A DNA stretch of 64,000 nucleotides, from contig NZ_JAUSSR010000005.1 of NCBI RefSeq assembly GCF_030812475.1, positions 1 through 64,000 on the forward strand. The letters run 5' to 3'. Source of the DNA: Pseudomonas lini (GTDB lineage: Bacteria; Pseudomonadota; Gammaproteobacteria; Pseudomonadales; Pseudomonadaceae). Below the pieces are notes generated by a model, which worked only from the letters and a program-made list of their open reading frames with translations, was not told the DNA's origin and did no database searches. This document shows, piece after piece, positions 18,057-27,089 of the stretch (position 1 is its first letter; each line of letters opens with the position of its first letter). A program made the translations under genes and the position numbers.

Positions 18057-19040
18057 ATGGCAATGCAAAACGTCAGTTTCGATCCCCAGGCTTTTCGTGC
18101 CGCACTCGGCACCTTTACCACCGGGGTCACCATCATTACCACCCAGACCGAAGACGGCTCACCCGTGGGTATCACGGCCAACAGTTTCAACTCGGTGTCG
18201 CTCAATCCGCCGATGGTGCTCTGGAGCCTGTCCAAGCAGGCTCGCAGCTTGCCAGTCTTCACCAGCGGCAAACACTGGAACGTGCACGTGTTGTCCACCG
18301 AACAGGAAGCACTGTCGGGACGTTTCGCCACCCAGGGCGAGGACAAGTTTTCTGAAATCAAGCTGGACAATGGCGTCAGCGGGGCGCCGCTGCTGCAAGA
18401 CTGCACGGCACGTTTTCAATGCCGCACCGCCTTCCAGTATGAAGGCGGCGACCACGTGATTTTTGTCGGTGAAGTCCTCGCCTTCGATCACAGCGACCGC
18501 GCGCCGCTGGCATTCCAGAGTGGCCAATACGCATTGGCGACCCGCAAGCCACGCAGCGAACTGCGCCTGGCCACCACGCCGCCGCCCCCCGAGTGCAGTT
18601 ACACCGAGGACCTGCTCGGCTACCTTTTGGGGCGCGGACACTACCAGGTCCTCAATGCCTTGCGGCAGATGCTGAGTAACCAGCACCTGGACGAACAGGC
18701 GTTTTTTATCCTGTCGATCTTGTGTATCCGCGACAACCTGAACCTTGAGGAAATCAATACCTTCGTCAACTACACCGGTCGTGAAGTCACGCTGGCCAGC
18801 ATGCGTTTTCTCGAAAACCAGCGCCTGGTGGCGTTCGAGGGCTCGCCAGAGTCACTGCGTTTCGTCCTCACCGCCCAGGGTCGCGAGGTGTCGTTGCATC
18901 AGCTGGCGCTGGCCAAGGCGGTGGAAGAGGACCTCTCGGCCAAGCTCGGCGCCGCCGATGCACAAGCCTTGAAGGTATTGCTCAAGCGCCTGATTGTCGT
19001 GAGTGACCCCGGCTTGCCGGATCTCTGGGCACCGCGATGA
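18057..19040 (+). CDS. Flavin reductase domain fused to a winged-helix domain
   Basis: A 327-aa protein. Residues ~10-165 are a flavin reductase-like FMN-binding domain (FRAALGTFTTGVTIITT; GITANSFNSVSLNPPMVLWSL; YEGGDHVIFVGEV). Residues ~200-327 look like a MarR-type winged helix (LGRGHYQVLNALR, then LASMRFLENQRLVAFEG). Such proteins normally supply reduced flavin to two-component monooxygenases. The extra domain may regulate it or sense a ligand. The start was chosen from GAGG seven bases before ATG 18057. It overlaps the MFS gene by 4 bp. No partner oxygenase was recognised nearby. Confidence 0.85.
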   Translation: MAMQNVSFDPQAFRAALGTFTTGVTIITTQTEDGSPVGITANSFNSVSLNPPMVLWSLSKQARSLPVFTSGKHWNVHVLSTEQEALSGRFATQGEDKFSEIKLDNGVSGAPLLQDCTARFQCRTAFQYEGGDHVIFVGEVLAFDHSDRAPLAFQSGQYALATRKPRSELRLATTPPPPECSYTEDLLGYLLGRGHYQVLNALRQMLSNQHLDEQAFFILSILCIRDNLNLEEINTFVNYTGREVTLASMRFLENQRLVAFEGSPESLRFVLTAQGREVSLHQLALAKAVEEDLSAKLGAADAQALKVLLKRLIVVSDPGLPDLWAPR

Positions 19041-20374
19041 ACGTGGCCTCGGGCATGCTGCCCCCGGCCAGGGTTGGATGGGGGAGCCACGGTTTGCTGA
19101 TGCTGCTGGCCATGGTGTTTGCCGACAACTTCGTCGGACGACAGATACTCGCGGTGATGATCGAACCGATCAAAGCCGAATTCGGGGTCAGCGATACCGC
19201 CATCGGGTTGATCTCCGGCCTGGCGTTCGCGGCGGTGTACGCACTCTTGGGCCTGCCGGCGGGACGGCTGGTAGACCGCCTGCCGCGCACCCGTCTGCTG
19301 GCCATGTCGTGCCTGCTCTGGGCCGTGGCGACAATGGCCTGCGGCCTGGCCGGCAGCTTCCTTGCGCTGGCCGTCGCGCGCATGCTGGTGGCGGTCAGTG
19401 AATCGCCGACGACCTCGGCCTCGCTGTCGTTGATCGCGGACCTGTATCCCCCACAACGACGCTCATTCGCAATCAGTTGTTTTACCGCGGCACCGACGTT
19501 TTCCTCGATCATCGGTTTGAGTCTCGGGGCCTGGGTGGTGGAACACTACGGCTGGCGCAGCGGGTTTATCGCCATTGGCATGCCGGCCCTGGTGTTTTGC
19601 GCGGTCCTGACCTTTTTCGTGCGCGACCCGCAGCGTGGCCGTTGGGACCTCGCGCCCCACGCCCACTCGCCCTCTCCACTGCTGGGCATGGGTGCCGAAG
19701 CCCGCAAGCTGTGGGCGTTGCCGGCTTACCGGTGCCTGATCCTCGCGGGCGGCCTGGTCACGCTCAGCTCCTACGCCATCGGCATGTGGAACACCAGCTT
19801 CCTGGTGCGCTCCCACGGCCTGTCACTGCAACACGCCGGGCTGCTGGTCGGGGTGATCTGCGGTATCTCGGCCGGGATCGGTGGCCTGTTGAGTGGCTGG
19901 TTGAGTGACCGCCTGTGCCGCCGCCATCCACACTGGCAGATTTCCATTCCCGTGTTGGGCCATCTGGCGGCCCTTGCCGCGCTGACCCCTTATCTGCTTT
20001 GGTCCGATGCCCTGCTGGTGCGCGTGGGCGATGTACCTGTTCCGACCGCAATGCTCTGGGCCGCGCTCTATTCCTTCTTTGCCGTGTGGTGGATCGCCCC
20101 GTCCTATAACCTCGTCACCCAACTGGTGCCGGTAAATCGGCGCGGCACCGCCATGGCCCTGCAGACCATCGTCAGTACCCTGCTCGGGGTCGGCATCGGG
20201 CCACTGATAACCGGGTTGTTCAGCGACATGCTGTTGCCGCTGTTTGGCCAGGAATCGCTGCGTTACGCACTGATGCTGGTGAGCCTGCCGGTGATTGGCG
20301 CTGTGCTGTTGCTGGTGCGCACCGCGCACCATGCGTCCAGAACGGCCTATCGTCACGCTGCGACCGTCTCGTAA
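19037..20374 (+). CDS. MFS transporter
   Basis: A 445-aa major facilitator with about 12 hydrophobic segments. GRLVDRLPRTRLL after TM2 is motif A, and the equivalent GWLSDRLCRRH follows TM8. The start overlaps the upstream reductase stop (ATGA), so the two are co-translated. Given the cluster it probably imports the steroid-like acid or exports an intermediate. The substrate cannot be deduced from sequence. Confidence 0.92.
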   Translation: MNVASGMLPPARVGWGSHGLLMLLAMVFADNFVGRQILAVMIEPIKAEFGVSDTAIGLISGLAFAAVYALLGLPAGRLVDRLPRTRLLAMSCLLWAVATMACGLAGSFLALAVARMLVAVSESPTTSASLSLIADLYPPQRRSFAISCFTAAPTFSSIIGLSLGAWVVEHYGWRSGFIAIGMPALVFCAVLTFFVRDPQRGRWDLAPHAHSPSPLLGMGAEARKLWALPAYRCLILAGGLVTLSSYAIGMWNTSFLVRSHGLSLQHAGLLVGVICGISAGIGGLLSGWLSDRLCRRHPHWQISIPVLGHLAALAALTPYLLWSDALLVRVGDVPVPTAMLWAALYSFFAVWWIAPSYNLVTQLVPVNRRGTAMALQTIVSTLLGVGIGPLITGLFSDMLLPLFGQESLRYALMLVSLPVIGAVLLLVRTAHHASRTAYRHAATVS

Positions 20375-20549
20375 CCCCTGCGAGGACACGAAGTCGACCG
20401 CGCAATCGGGGCTTCCCTTGGCACAAATCATGCGTATCCCAACCGCAATGAGTCGGTCATGACTACGCGGATGACACTTTTGAAGTGAGCCGTTCCAATC
20501 GCTGCCCCGATAATCAAAAGCCTACTAATGGAATGTCGAGGGGTCCAGC

Positions 20550-21881
20550 ATGACAAGCGCAGCTCAGGTCAGCCCGCAAACACTGAGAAAAGTCATTGTC
20601 GCCGCCGGCATCGGTAATTTCGTCGAGTGGTTCGACTTCGCCGTCTACGGTTTTCTCGCGACCACCATTGCCCAGCAATTTTTTCCCAGCGGCGACGCCA
20701 GCGTAGCCTTGCTGAAGACCTTCGCGGTATTCGCCGTGGCTTTTGCCTTCCGGCCGCTGGGCGGGATTTTCTTCGGCATGCTCGGCGACAGGATCGGGCG
20801 CAAGAGAACCCTGGCCATGACCATCCTGCTGATGGCCGGTGCGACGACCTTGATCGGGGTGTTGCCCACTTATGCCGCCATCGGGGTCATGGCGCCGATC
20901 CTTTTGACCGTCATCCGTTGCGCCCAGGGTTTTTCTGCCGGGGGCGAATACGCCGGTGCGTGCGCCTATCTGATGGAGCATGCGCCCCATGATAAAAGGG
21001 CCTGGTATGGCAGCTTCATTCCGGTCTCGACCTTTTCCGCCTTCGCCGCAGCCGCCGTGGTGGCTTACGCACTCGAGGCCTCATTATCGGCCGACGCCAT
21101 GGGTAGCTGGGGCTGGCGCCTGCCGTTCCTGATTGCCGCGCCGCTGGGACTGGTGGGTCTTTACCTGCGCTGGAAGCTGGATGAAACCCCCGCTTTCCAG
21201 GCGGTGACCGAGGAACATGCGGTGGCACACTCCCCGCTCAAGGAGACCTTGCGCAACCATGGCGCGGCGATCTGCTGCCTGGGGGCCTTCGTGTCGCTGA
21301 CGGCGCTATCGTTCTATATGTTCACCACCTACTTTGCCACCTACCTGCAAGTCGCGGGCGGCCTGAGTCGCGCCGCGGCATTGCTGGTGTCGCTGATTGC
21401 CTTGATCTTCGCCGCGGCGATCTGCCCGCTGGCCGGGCTGTATTCGGACCGGGTCGGGCGTCGGGCAACGGTGATGACCGCCTGCGCGCTGTTGATCGTG
21501 GCGGTGTATCCCTCATTCCTGATGGCCAGTTCCGGATCGTTCGCCGCTTCCATTGTCGGCGTGATGCTGTTGGCGATCGGCGCGGTGTTGTGTGGCGTGG
21601 TCACCGCGGCTCTGCTCTCGGAAACGTTCCCCACCCGTACTCGCTATACCGCGTCGGCGATCACCTACAACATGGCCTACACCCTGTTCGGCGGCACCGC
21701 GCCGCTCGTGGCGACGTGGCTGATCAGCAGCACCGGCAGCAACCTGTCGCCGGCGTTCTACCTGATGGCGGTCGCGTTGCTCGCCCTGGCCGGTGGTTTG
21801 GCGTTGCCGGAGACTTCAAGGATATCCCTGCATGATGTGCCGACGAGGAAGGGTGGCCTAGCGGTGGACACTGCGTCCTGA
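20550..21881 (+). CDS. MFS transporter, metabolite:H+ symporter (MHS) family
   Basis: A 443-aa 12-TM carrier. NFVEWFDFAVYGFLATTIA at the N-terminus, GDRIGRKRTLAMTI after TM2 and GFSAGGEYAGACAYLMEHAP in TM4 are the signatures of the MHS group (ProP, KgtP, ShiA). Such proteins import organic acids or betaines with protons. GAGGGG precedes the ATG. It stands alone, 175 bp from the previous gene, so a link to the steroid cluster is uncertain. Confidence 0.92.
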   Translation: MTSAAQVSPQTLRKVIVAAGIGNFVEWFDFAVYGFLATTIAQQFFPSGDASVALLKTFAVFAVAFAFRPLGGIFFGMLGDRIGRKRTLAMTILLMAGATTLIGVLPTYAAIGVMAPILLTVIRCAQGFSAGGEYAGACAYLMEHAPHDKRAWYGSFIPVSTFSAFAAAAVVAYALEASLSADAMGSWGWRLPFLIAAPLGLVGLYLRWKLDETPAFQAVTEEHAVAHSPLKETLRNHGAAICCLGAFVSLTALSFYMFTTYFATYLQVAGGLSRAAALLVSLIALIFAAAICPLAGLYSDRVGRRATVMTACALLIVAVYPSFLMASSGSFAASIVGVMLLAIGAVLCGVVTAALLSETFPTRTRYTASAITYNMAYTLFGGTAPLVATWLISSTGSNLSPAFYLMAVALLALAGGLALPETSRISLHDVPTRKGGLAVDTAS

Positions 21882-22005
21882 CAGTTTCAGCGGCGGGCGA
21901 CGCTTCATTTCCTGAATCTGCAGCCCGTCGCCCCACCCTCGCCCGATCGTCACGCCTCGAGTCTCTCGCCTCGGCTACGCTGAAGTCATAGCCGGAGAAC
22001 ACACC

Positions 22006-22710
22006 ATGTGCGGACGTCTTTCCCAGTATCGAGGCATTCACGATTTCGTCGCGGCGCTCGCCATTCCCAACGCCCTGATCAACTATGCCGGCGACCAGCC
22101 GTTGGCGCGTTATAACGCCGCGCCGACCACTCAACTCGCCCTCTTTCACCAGGAAGGCCAGTTTTTGCGCGCCGATATGGTGCGCTGGGGCTGGCGTCCG
22201 CACTGGGCCAAGGACCGCGCCGCGCCAATCAACGCCCGGGTCGAGAAGGTCGCCCATGGTCCGTTCTTCAAAGCGATCTGGCCGCGCCGGGCGATCATCG
22301 CCATCGACAACTGGTTTGAATGGGTCGATGAAGGCGGGCCGAAGAAGCAGCCCTACCTGATCCGTCACCGTGACCGGACGCCGATCCTCTGCGCCGCGAT
22401 CGGCCAGTACCCCAACGCCGAGCATGAGCCGGGCGAGCACGACGGCTTCGTCATCATCACCGCCGACAGCGCCGGCGGCATGGTGGACATCCACGACCGG
22501 CGGCCCGTGACCTTATCGCCGGAACTGGCCCGGGAATGGCTGGAGCCCACCACGCCCATGGAGCGCGCCGAGCACATGGCGCTGTTTCAAGGCGAGCCGA
22601 CCGTGGCCTTCGAGTGGTTCAAGGTGGACCGCGCGATTGGCAACGTTCGCAACCAGAGCGCCCAGGTGATCGACCCGATGGACCAGATCAATGGTGATGG
22701 CTGCATCTGA
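22006..22710 (+). CDS. SOS response-associated peptidase (SRAP/YedK family)
   Basis: A 234-aa HMCES/YedK-type protein. The invariant Cys2 follows the initiator Met (MCGRLSQ) and forms the covalent bond with abasic sites in single-stranded DNA. PINARVEK, NWFEW and the VDIHDRRPV segment supply the other active-site positions. It shields abasic sites during replication. The length is normal for the family. It is a single gene with no visible LexA box upstream. Confidence 0.93.
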   Translation: MCGRLSQYRGIHDFVAALAIPNALINYAGDQPLARYNAAPTTQLALFHQEGQFLRADMVRWGWRPHWAKDRAAPINARVEKVAHGPFFKAIWPRRAIIAIDNWFEWVDEGGPKKQPYLIRHRDRTPILCAAIGQYPNAEHEPGEHDGFVIITADSAGGMVDIHDRRPVTLSPELAREWLEPTTPMERAEHMALFQGEPTVAFEWFKVDRAIGNVRNQSAQVIDPMDQINGDGCI

Positions 22711-22792
22711 CCCGCCCTGGTATGCAGCTCGACTCCCCGCGACTGGAAAACGGCCGCATGCCCAAGCATGCGTGCCGTGATGACCTCGCCGC

Positions 22793-23575
22793 TTACTCGC
22801 CGTAGATATCGAAATCAAAGTACTTCTGGCGAATGGTGTCGTAGGTGCCGTTGGCCCGAATGGTCGCCAGTGCCTGATTGAAGCGACCCGCCAGCGGATC
22901 GTTCTTGCGCACGGCGATGCCGATGCCGCTGCCGAAGAACTGCTCTTCGGTGAAATTCGGGCCGACGAACTCGAAGTCTTGCCCTTGCGGCCGTTTCAAC
23001 AGGCTTTCATCGATCACCACCGAACTGGCCATGGTCGCATCGAGACGTCCGCCAAGCAGGTCGAGGAAAATTTCATTCTGCGAGCCGTAGCGCACCACTT
23101 CGGCACCGGCCGGGGCGAATTTCTCTGTGACGTAGCGATCGAAGTTGGTCGCGCGCTGCACCCCGATGCGCTTGCCTTTGAGCTGGGCCGGAATCTCACT
23201 GATGCCGCTGCCTTTCTTGAACACCAGGCGCGCCGGAATGCGGTAATAGCGATTGCTGAAATCGACCGATTTCATCCGCTCCGGGGTCATGGACATCGAT
23301 GAAATCACCGCATCGACTTTTTTCACCTTGAGCGCGGGAATCAGTCCGTCGAACTCCTGTTCCTGCCACACGCACTGGACTTTCATCTCGGCGCACAGTG
23401 CCTGGCCGATGTCGTAGTCGAAGCCGACGATGGTGTTGTCCGGCGTTTTCGATGCGAATGGCGGGTAAGCCGCCTCAATGCCCAGGCGCAGAGGTTGCTC
23501 TGCCGCCTGCAGGTTGGCGCCGAACGCCAGCAACGAGATCAGGCCCATTTTCAATACGGTGTTTTTTACGTTCAT
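22793..23575 (-). CDS. Amino-acid ABC transporter substrate-binding protein
   Basis: A 260-aa periplasmic binding protein (SBP family 3). Residues 1-24 form a signal peptide cut after LQAA. The mature part begins LRLGIEAAYPPFASKTPD, followed by GFDYDIGQALC and the DAVISSMSMTPER binding-site segment typical of Lys/Arg/Orn-type binding proteins. No permease or ATPase gene is adjacent, so it must use a transporter encoded elsewhere. It lies next to RidA and an opine-type oxidase, which suggests it collects the amine substrate of that enzyme. Confidence 0.9.
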   Translation of the reverse strand: MNVKNTVLKMGLISLLAFGANLQAAEQPLRLGIEAAYPPFASKTPDNTIVGFDYDIGQALCAEMKVQCVWQEQEFDGLIPALKVKKVDAVISSMSMTPERMKSVDFSNRYYRIPARLVFKKGSGISEIPAQLKGKRIGVQRATNFDRYVTEKFAPAGAEVVRYGSQNEIFLDLLGGRLDATMASSVVIDESLLKRPQGQDFEFVGPNFTEEQFFGSGIGIAVRKNDPLAGRFNQALATIRANGTYDTIRQKYFDFDIYGE

Positions 23576-23725
23576 TCATGGCTCCAGATGCGATGTTGTT
23601 TATGTCGGGCGCTCCAAAAAGAAGGCGTCCGTTATGGCAGCGGCAATGTGAACAAGGAGATGACGGCTCTGTCGGCCGCCTGCTCCGTCGTAGCGCCCGG
23701 CATCCACCCGGCGCTATGGGGTACC

Positions 23726-24079
23726 TCAGACGGCGGCAGTGACGATTAACTCCAACAGGATCTGCGGATCATCGAACATCACTTGCGCGGTGGCCCGTGC
23801 CGGCGTTTGCCCGGCATCGACCCAGGCGCTCCAGGTTTCGTTCATGCCGGCGAAGTCGGCCCCCATGTCTTTCATCCAGATCTGCACGCTGAGCAGCCGG
23901 CTCTTGTCGCTGCCGGAGACTTCCAGCAGCTCATCGAGCCGTTGCAGCACCTGGCGCGTCTGGCCACGGATGTCCTGGCTGCAGTCGGCGGCGACGATGC
24001 CGCTGAGCCAGGCCACGCCGTTGTGCACGACGCTGCGGCTCAGGCGTGGATTGCTTTCGATGCGTTGAATAAGGCTCAT
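23726..24079 (-). CDS. RidA family protein (reactive imine deaminase type)
   Basis: A 117-aa YjgF/YER057c/UK114-family trimeric protein. The substrate Arg is in TPARATAQV and the conserved Glu near the C-terminus is in LLELIVTAAV. RidA proteins hydrolyse enamine/imine products of amine oxidation or PLP enzymes. The start overlaps the stop of the upstream oxidase subunit (ATGA), and CAGGAG precedes it. Being last in an amine-oxidase operon, it probably clears the imine made by that oxidase. Confidence 0.9.
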   Translation of the reverse strand: MSLIQRIESNPRLSRSVVHNGVAWLSGIVAADCSQDIRGQTRQVLQRLDELLEVSGSDKSRLLSVQIWMKDMGADFAGMNETWSAWVDAGQTPARATAQVMFDDPQILLELIVTAAV

Positions 24080-25476
24080 ACAGGCTCCTGGGTGAGAGGT
24101 GTCTCAGTGGACAATTGGGCAAGGGTGATGGGTTTGAGTGGCGAGCGAATGCGGTAGTACCCGACCTCCGCGGGCGAGACATTGCGCTGCTCGGCAATGA
24201 TTTCAGTGACGCTCAAGCCACACAGGCGCCCCTGGCAAGGCCCCATGCCGCAGCGACCGAACGCCTTGGTCTGATTGGGCCCCAGGCAACCAAGGGCGAC
24301 GTGTTGGCGAATCGCGCCGGCGCTGACGTCTTCGCAGCGACAGACAATCACCTCGTCGGCGGGAACGCGGTTTTGCTGTCGGGGGCGGTATAACGCGTCG
24401 ATCAGCGGCCGCGCAGCACGCTGGCGCCGCAGGGCCTTTCGGTAAGGGTCGGCGAGTTGCTGCAACCGTTGTGCATCGAGTCTTTTCGAGCGGGCAGCAA
24501 TCCCCAGCCCGGCCAGTCGGCCTTCGAGCAGCGCCACCTGCGCACCGCCGATAGCGCCACTGTCGCCGGCGATAAAAATGCCCGGCAGACTGGATTCGCC
24601 CTGGCTGTCGCGGCGCGCGCTCCAGCACAGTTGCTGTTCGCTCCAGTCATGTTCCAGGCGCAACGACCAACTGATCTGGGTGTTCGGTACCACGCCTTGA
24701 TGCAGCAGAATCAGCGAGGCGGGAATAGTCCAGCGTCGATCGTCACTGTCGAAACTCAAGGCGCTCGCCTGCACCGGGCCTTCGATCCGCAAATCCCGGG
24801 CATCACGGAAATGCCTGACCCCGGCGCGTTTCAATTCGACCAGCAAGTGCACGCCCTTGAGCAGGTCTCGCCAGCCGCGCAAGGCGCCAGGAATTTTGCG
24901 CCAGGCTCGCGCAAGATCGCCGCGGCCACTGGTGTCCACCAGCGCTTCGATGGCGATGCCGGCTCGCAGGTACTGCACCGCCAGCAGATACAACAAGGGG
25001 CCGCAGCCAGCCAGCACTACTGGCCCTTGCGGCACCATTGCGGCGCTTTTGAGCAGGATCTGCCCGGCGCCGGCGGTCATGACCCCAGGCAAGGTCCAGC
25101 CCGGAATGGGCATCGGCCGTTCGAACGCACCGGTGGCGATCAACACATGATGCCCTTGCAGGACTTCAGCGCGGCCATCGATCAGGTAATGCACCTGTCG
25201 CTGTGGCGTGACCTGCCAGATGGCAGCGTTGCCCAGGTAACGGGCCCCGCAGCGCAGGAATCTGTCGACAAGCTCCGCACCCGCCCCATAGTCATCGCCC
25301 AATACGCGGCGGCTGCGGGCATCGGCCTGCTGGATGTTGCGATAGATTTGCCCACCGGGGCTGCCCTGTTCATCCAGCACCACCACCGACAGGCCGTGGC
25401 GTGTGGCCTCAAGCGCGGCGCTCATGCCAGCAGGGCCGGCGCCGAGCACAATCAGATCGACTGTTGGCTTATTCAT
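24076..25476 (-). CDS. Opine oxidase/HcnB-like FAD-NAD subunit with Fe-S site
   Basis: A 466-aa pyridine nucleotide-disulfide-type flavoprotein. VLGAGPAGMSAAL binds FAD near the N-terminus and FIAGDSGAIGGAQVA is the second flavin motif. The C-terminal BFD-like segment VCRCEDV...GRCGMGPCQG carries four cysteines for a [2Fe-2S] cluster. This is the A/B subunit type of opine, nopaline, hydrogen cyanide and D-hydroxyproline dehydrogenases. GGAGGG precedes ATG 25476. It overlaps both neighbours by a few bases, so the operon is tightly coupled. Confidence 0.9.
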   Translation of the reverse strand: MNKPTVDLIVLGAGPAGMSAALEATRHGLSVVVLDEQGSPGGQIYRNIQQADARSRRVLGDDYGAGAELVDRFLRCGARYLGNAAIWQVTPQRQVHYLIDGRAEVLQGHHVLIATGAFERPMPIPGWTLPGVMTAGAGQILLKSAAMVPQGPVVLAGCGPLLYLLAVQYLRAGIAIEALVDTSGRGDLARAWRKIPGALRGWRDLLKGVHLLVELKRAGVRHFRDARDLRIEGPVQASALSFDSDDRRWTIPASLILLHQGVVPNTQISWSLRLEHDWSEQQLCWSARRDSQGESSLPGIFIAGDSGAIGGAQVALLEGRLAGLGIAARSKRLDAQRLQQLADPYRKALRRQRAARPLIDALYRPRQQNRVPADEVIVCRCEDVSAGAIRQHVALGCLGPNQTKAFGRCGMGPCQGRLCGLSVTEIIAEQRNVSPAEVGYYRIRSPLKPITLAQLSTETPLTQEPV

Positions 25477-25807
25477 CAGCGCCCTCCTCGTCGTGGCCAC
25501 TGTCCAGAAGATCCCGGGCCCCGCGCTGGCGCAGCACACGCATACCCGCGCGAACGGGCAGCAGGCACGCCTGACAGTTGGCCAGCCCGTCCACCTCGAC
25601 CAGACACTCGAAACACACGCCCATCATGCAGAACGGCGCGCCGGGCCTGCCGCTGACTGCACTGTCGCGGGTGTGAGTAACGCCGCTGAGCAGCAAGGCC
25701 GCGGCCAGGGAAATGCCTGCGGGCACCGAAAACGACGCGCCTTCGAATTCGATCCGCACGGTTTTTTCCGCCGGGCCCAGCGCCCGGAACAAGCTGTCAG
25801 CCGGCAT
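25469..25807 (-). CDS. (2Fe-2S)-binding subunit, OoxA/HcnA-like
   Basis: A 112-aa small ferredoxin-like subunit. A beta-grasp N-terminus (VRIEFEGASFSVPAGISLAAAL) leads to FCMMGVCFECLVEVDG and NCQACLLPV, the Cys ligands of a [2Fe-2S] cluster. It passes electrons between the two flavoprotein subunits of heteromeric amine dehydrogenases. The start at 25807 overlaps the end of the DAO subunit gene; an earlier ATG lies deep in that gene and was rejected. Confidence 0.88.
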   Translation of the reverse strand: MPADSLFRALGPAEKTVRIEFEGASFSVPAGISLAAALLLSGVTHTRDSAVSGRPGAPFCMMGVCFECLVEVDGLANCQACLLPVRAGMRVLRQRGARDLLDSGHDEEGADE

Positions 25808-26921
25808 GGCGCACCTCAGGTTTGCGCTTGAAGCGCTGCAGACTGAAAGGCGCCACGGCCGGCTCGTCATATTCACCGGCAATCCATGGCGCCAGGCGCA
25901 AGGCGTGAATCGCCGCCAGGGTCACGCCGCTGTGGCAACTGACCACCACCGCCCCCGGGCAGGCCTGCGAAGCTTCGTAAATCGGAAAGCCGTCGGCGCT
26001 CAGCACCCGCAGCGCGCCCCAGGCCCGAACCAGACGGACCTGCCCCAGCCGGGGAAAGCACTGCACGGCGCGCCGGGCGATGCCAGCCATCACTTCGCTG
26101 CTGGTACCGTCGTCGAACCCCGCCGACTCATGGGAATCGCCCAGTTGCACCGTGCCTTCGTCGGTCTGGCGCACATAGGTGGTGGGGTAATGCAGGAAGG
26201 GCTTGAGGCGCTCGGTCACCAGAATCTGCCCACGATTGGGGCTCACCGGCACGTCCATGCCCAATTGCGCACCCAGTTCGCGATTGCCGAGCCCGGCGGC
26301 CAACACCAGCTGCCCGGCGTACCAGCGCTGCTCACCGGTATCCAGTTCGAAGCCCGGGCCGCGCTGGCCAATGGCGCTGACCCGCTGGCCATTGATGATC
26401 CTGACCCCGCGCGCCTGACAGGCGGCGTACAGCGAACGCAACAATTTCAACGGATTGACCTGGCCGTCCATGGGCGAGTAACAGCCGCCCACTACCGTCG
26501 GCCCCACACCCGGCAAGCGAGCGCGCAGTTGCGCCGCATCCAGCAGTTCGAACGGATAGTCACCGTGCATCGCGTCGCGCAACCAGAGCAATCGACGGCT
26601 TTCCTCGGCCATCTCCTGTTCGCTCAGGCACAGCTGGAATCCGCCAGGCTGACGCAGATGCAGGTCAATGCCGCTGTCGGCGTGCAACGCAGCGGCGAAA
26701 CGTGGCCACAGCGCCACCGAATCCCGGGTCCACTGCGCATAGCGACTCATCCCATAGCCTTTACCCTGAACCCACAGCAGGCCGAAGTTGCCACGCGCCG
26801 CCCGATGGGCGTCATCGCCCTCGTCCAGGACGCTGACCTGGTGACCGAGCAGGGCCAGGCCATAGGCGATGGACAGCCCCACCAAACCACCCCCTACGAT
26901 CATCACATCAGTTTTATGCAT
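25797..26921 (-). CDS. FAD-dependent amine oxidase subunit (DAO family), OoxB/HcnC-like
   Basis: A 374-aa D-amino-acid-oxidase-fold flavoprotein. VMIVGGGLVGLSIAYGLALLG is its dinucleotide-binding start and WGALRVLSADGFPIYE its C-terminal flavin contact. With the [2Fe-2S] subunit and the FAD/NAD subunit it forms the three-part oxidase known for opines, nopaline, hydroxyproline and glycine (HCN). The substrate here is probably a secondary amine or imino acid. The start MHKTDVM at 26921 was preferred over an upstream ATG. It is first in the operon and divergent from a LysR gene. Confidence 0.88.
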   Translation of the reverse strand: MHKTDVMIVGGGLVGLSIAYGLALLGHQVSVLDEGDDAHRAARGNFGLLWVQGKGYGMSRYAQWTRDSVALWPRFAAALHADSGIDLHLRQPGGFQLCLSEQEMAEESRRLLWLRDAMHGDYPFELLDAAQLRARLPGVGPTVVGGCYSPMDGQVNPLKLLRSLYAACQARGVRIINGQRVSAIGQRGPGFELDTGEQRWYAGQLVLAAGLGNRELGAQLGMDVPVSPNRGQILVTERLKPFLHYPTTYVRQTDEGTVQLGDSHESAGFDDGTSSEVMAGIARRAVQCFPRLGQVRLVRAWGALRVLSADGFPIYEASQACPGAVVVSCHSGVTLAAIHALRLAPWIAGEYDEPAVAPFSLQRFKRKPEVRHAG

Positions 26922-27089
26922 GAGTTGCACTGCCGCTCTTTCAACGCCGCGCAATCGTCTGCAGCGCAGGCACTACGCCTGAATGATCTTGATGCAGGTG
27001 ATCCTAGAGAGCTGACAGCGGCTTGAAAAATGCTTTATTTTGGCAAGGTCATGTCTTTTCGTTATGGATATAAACCAGGGATCCCCGCC

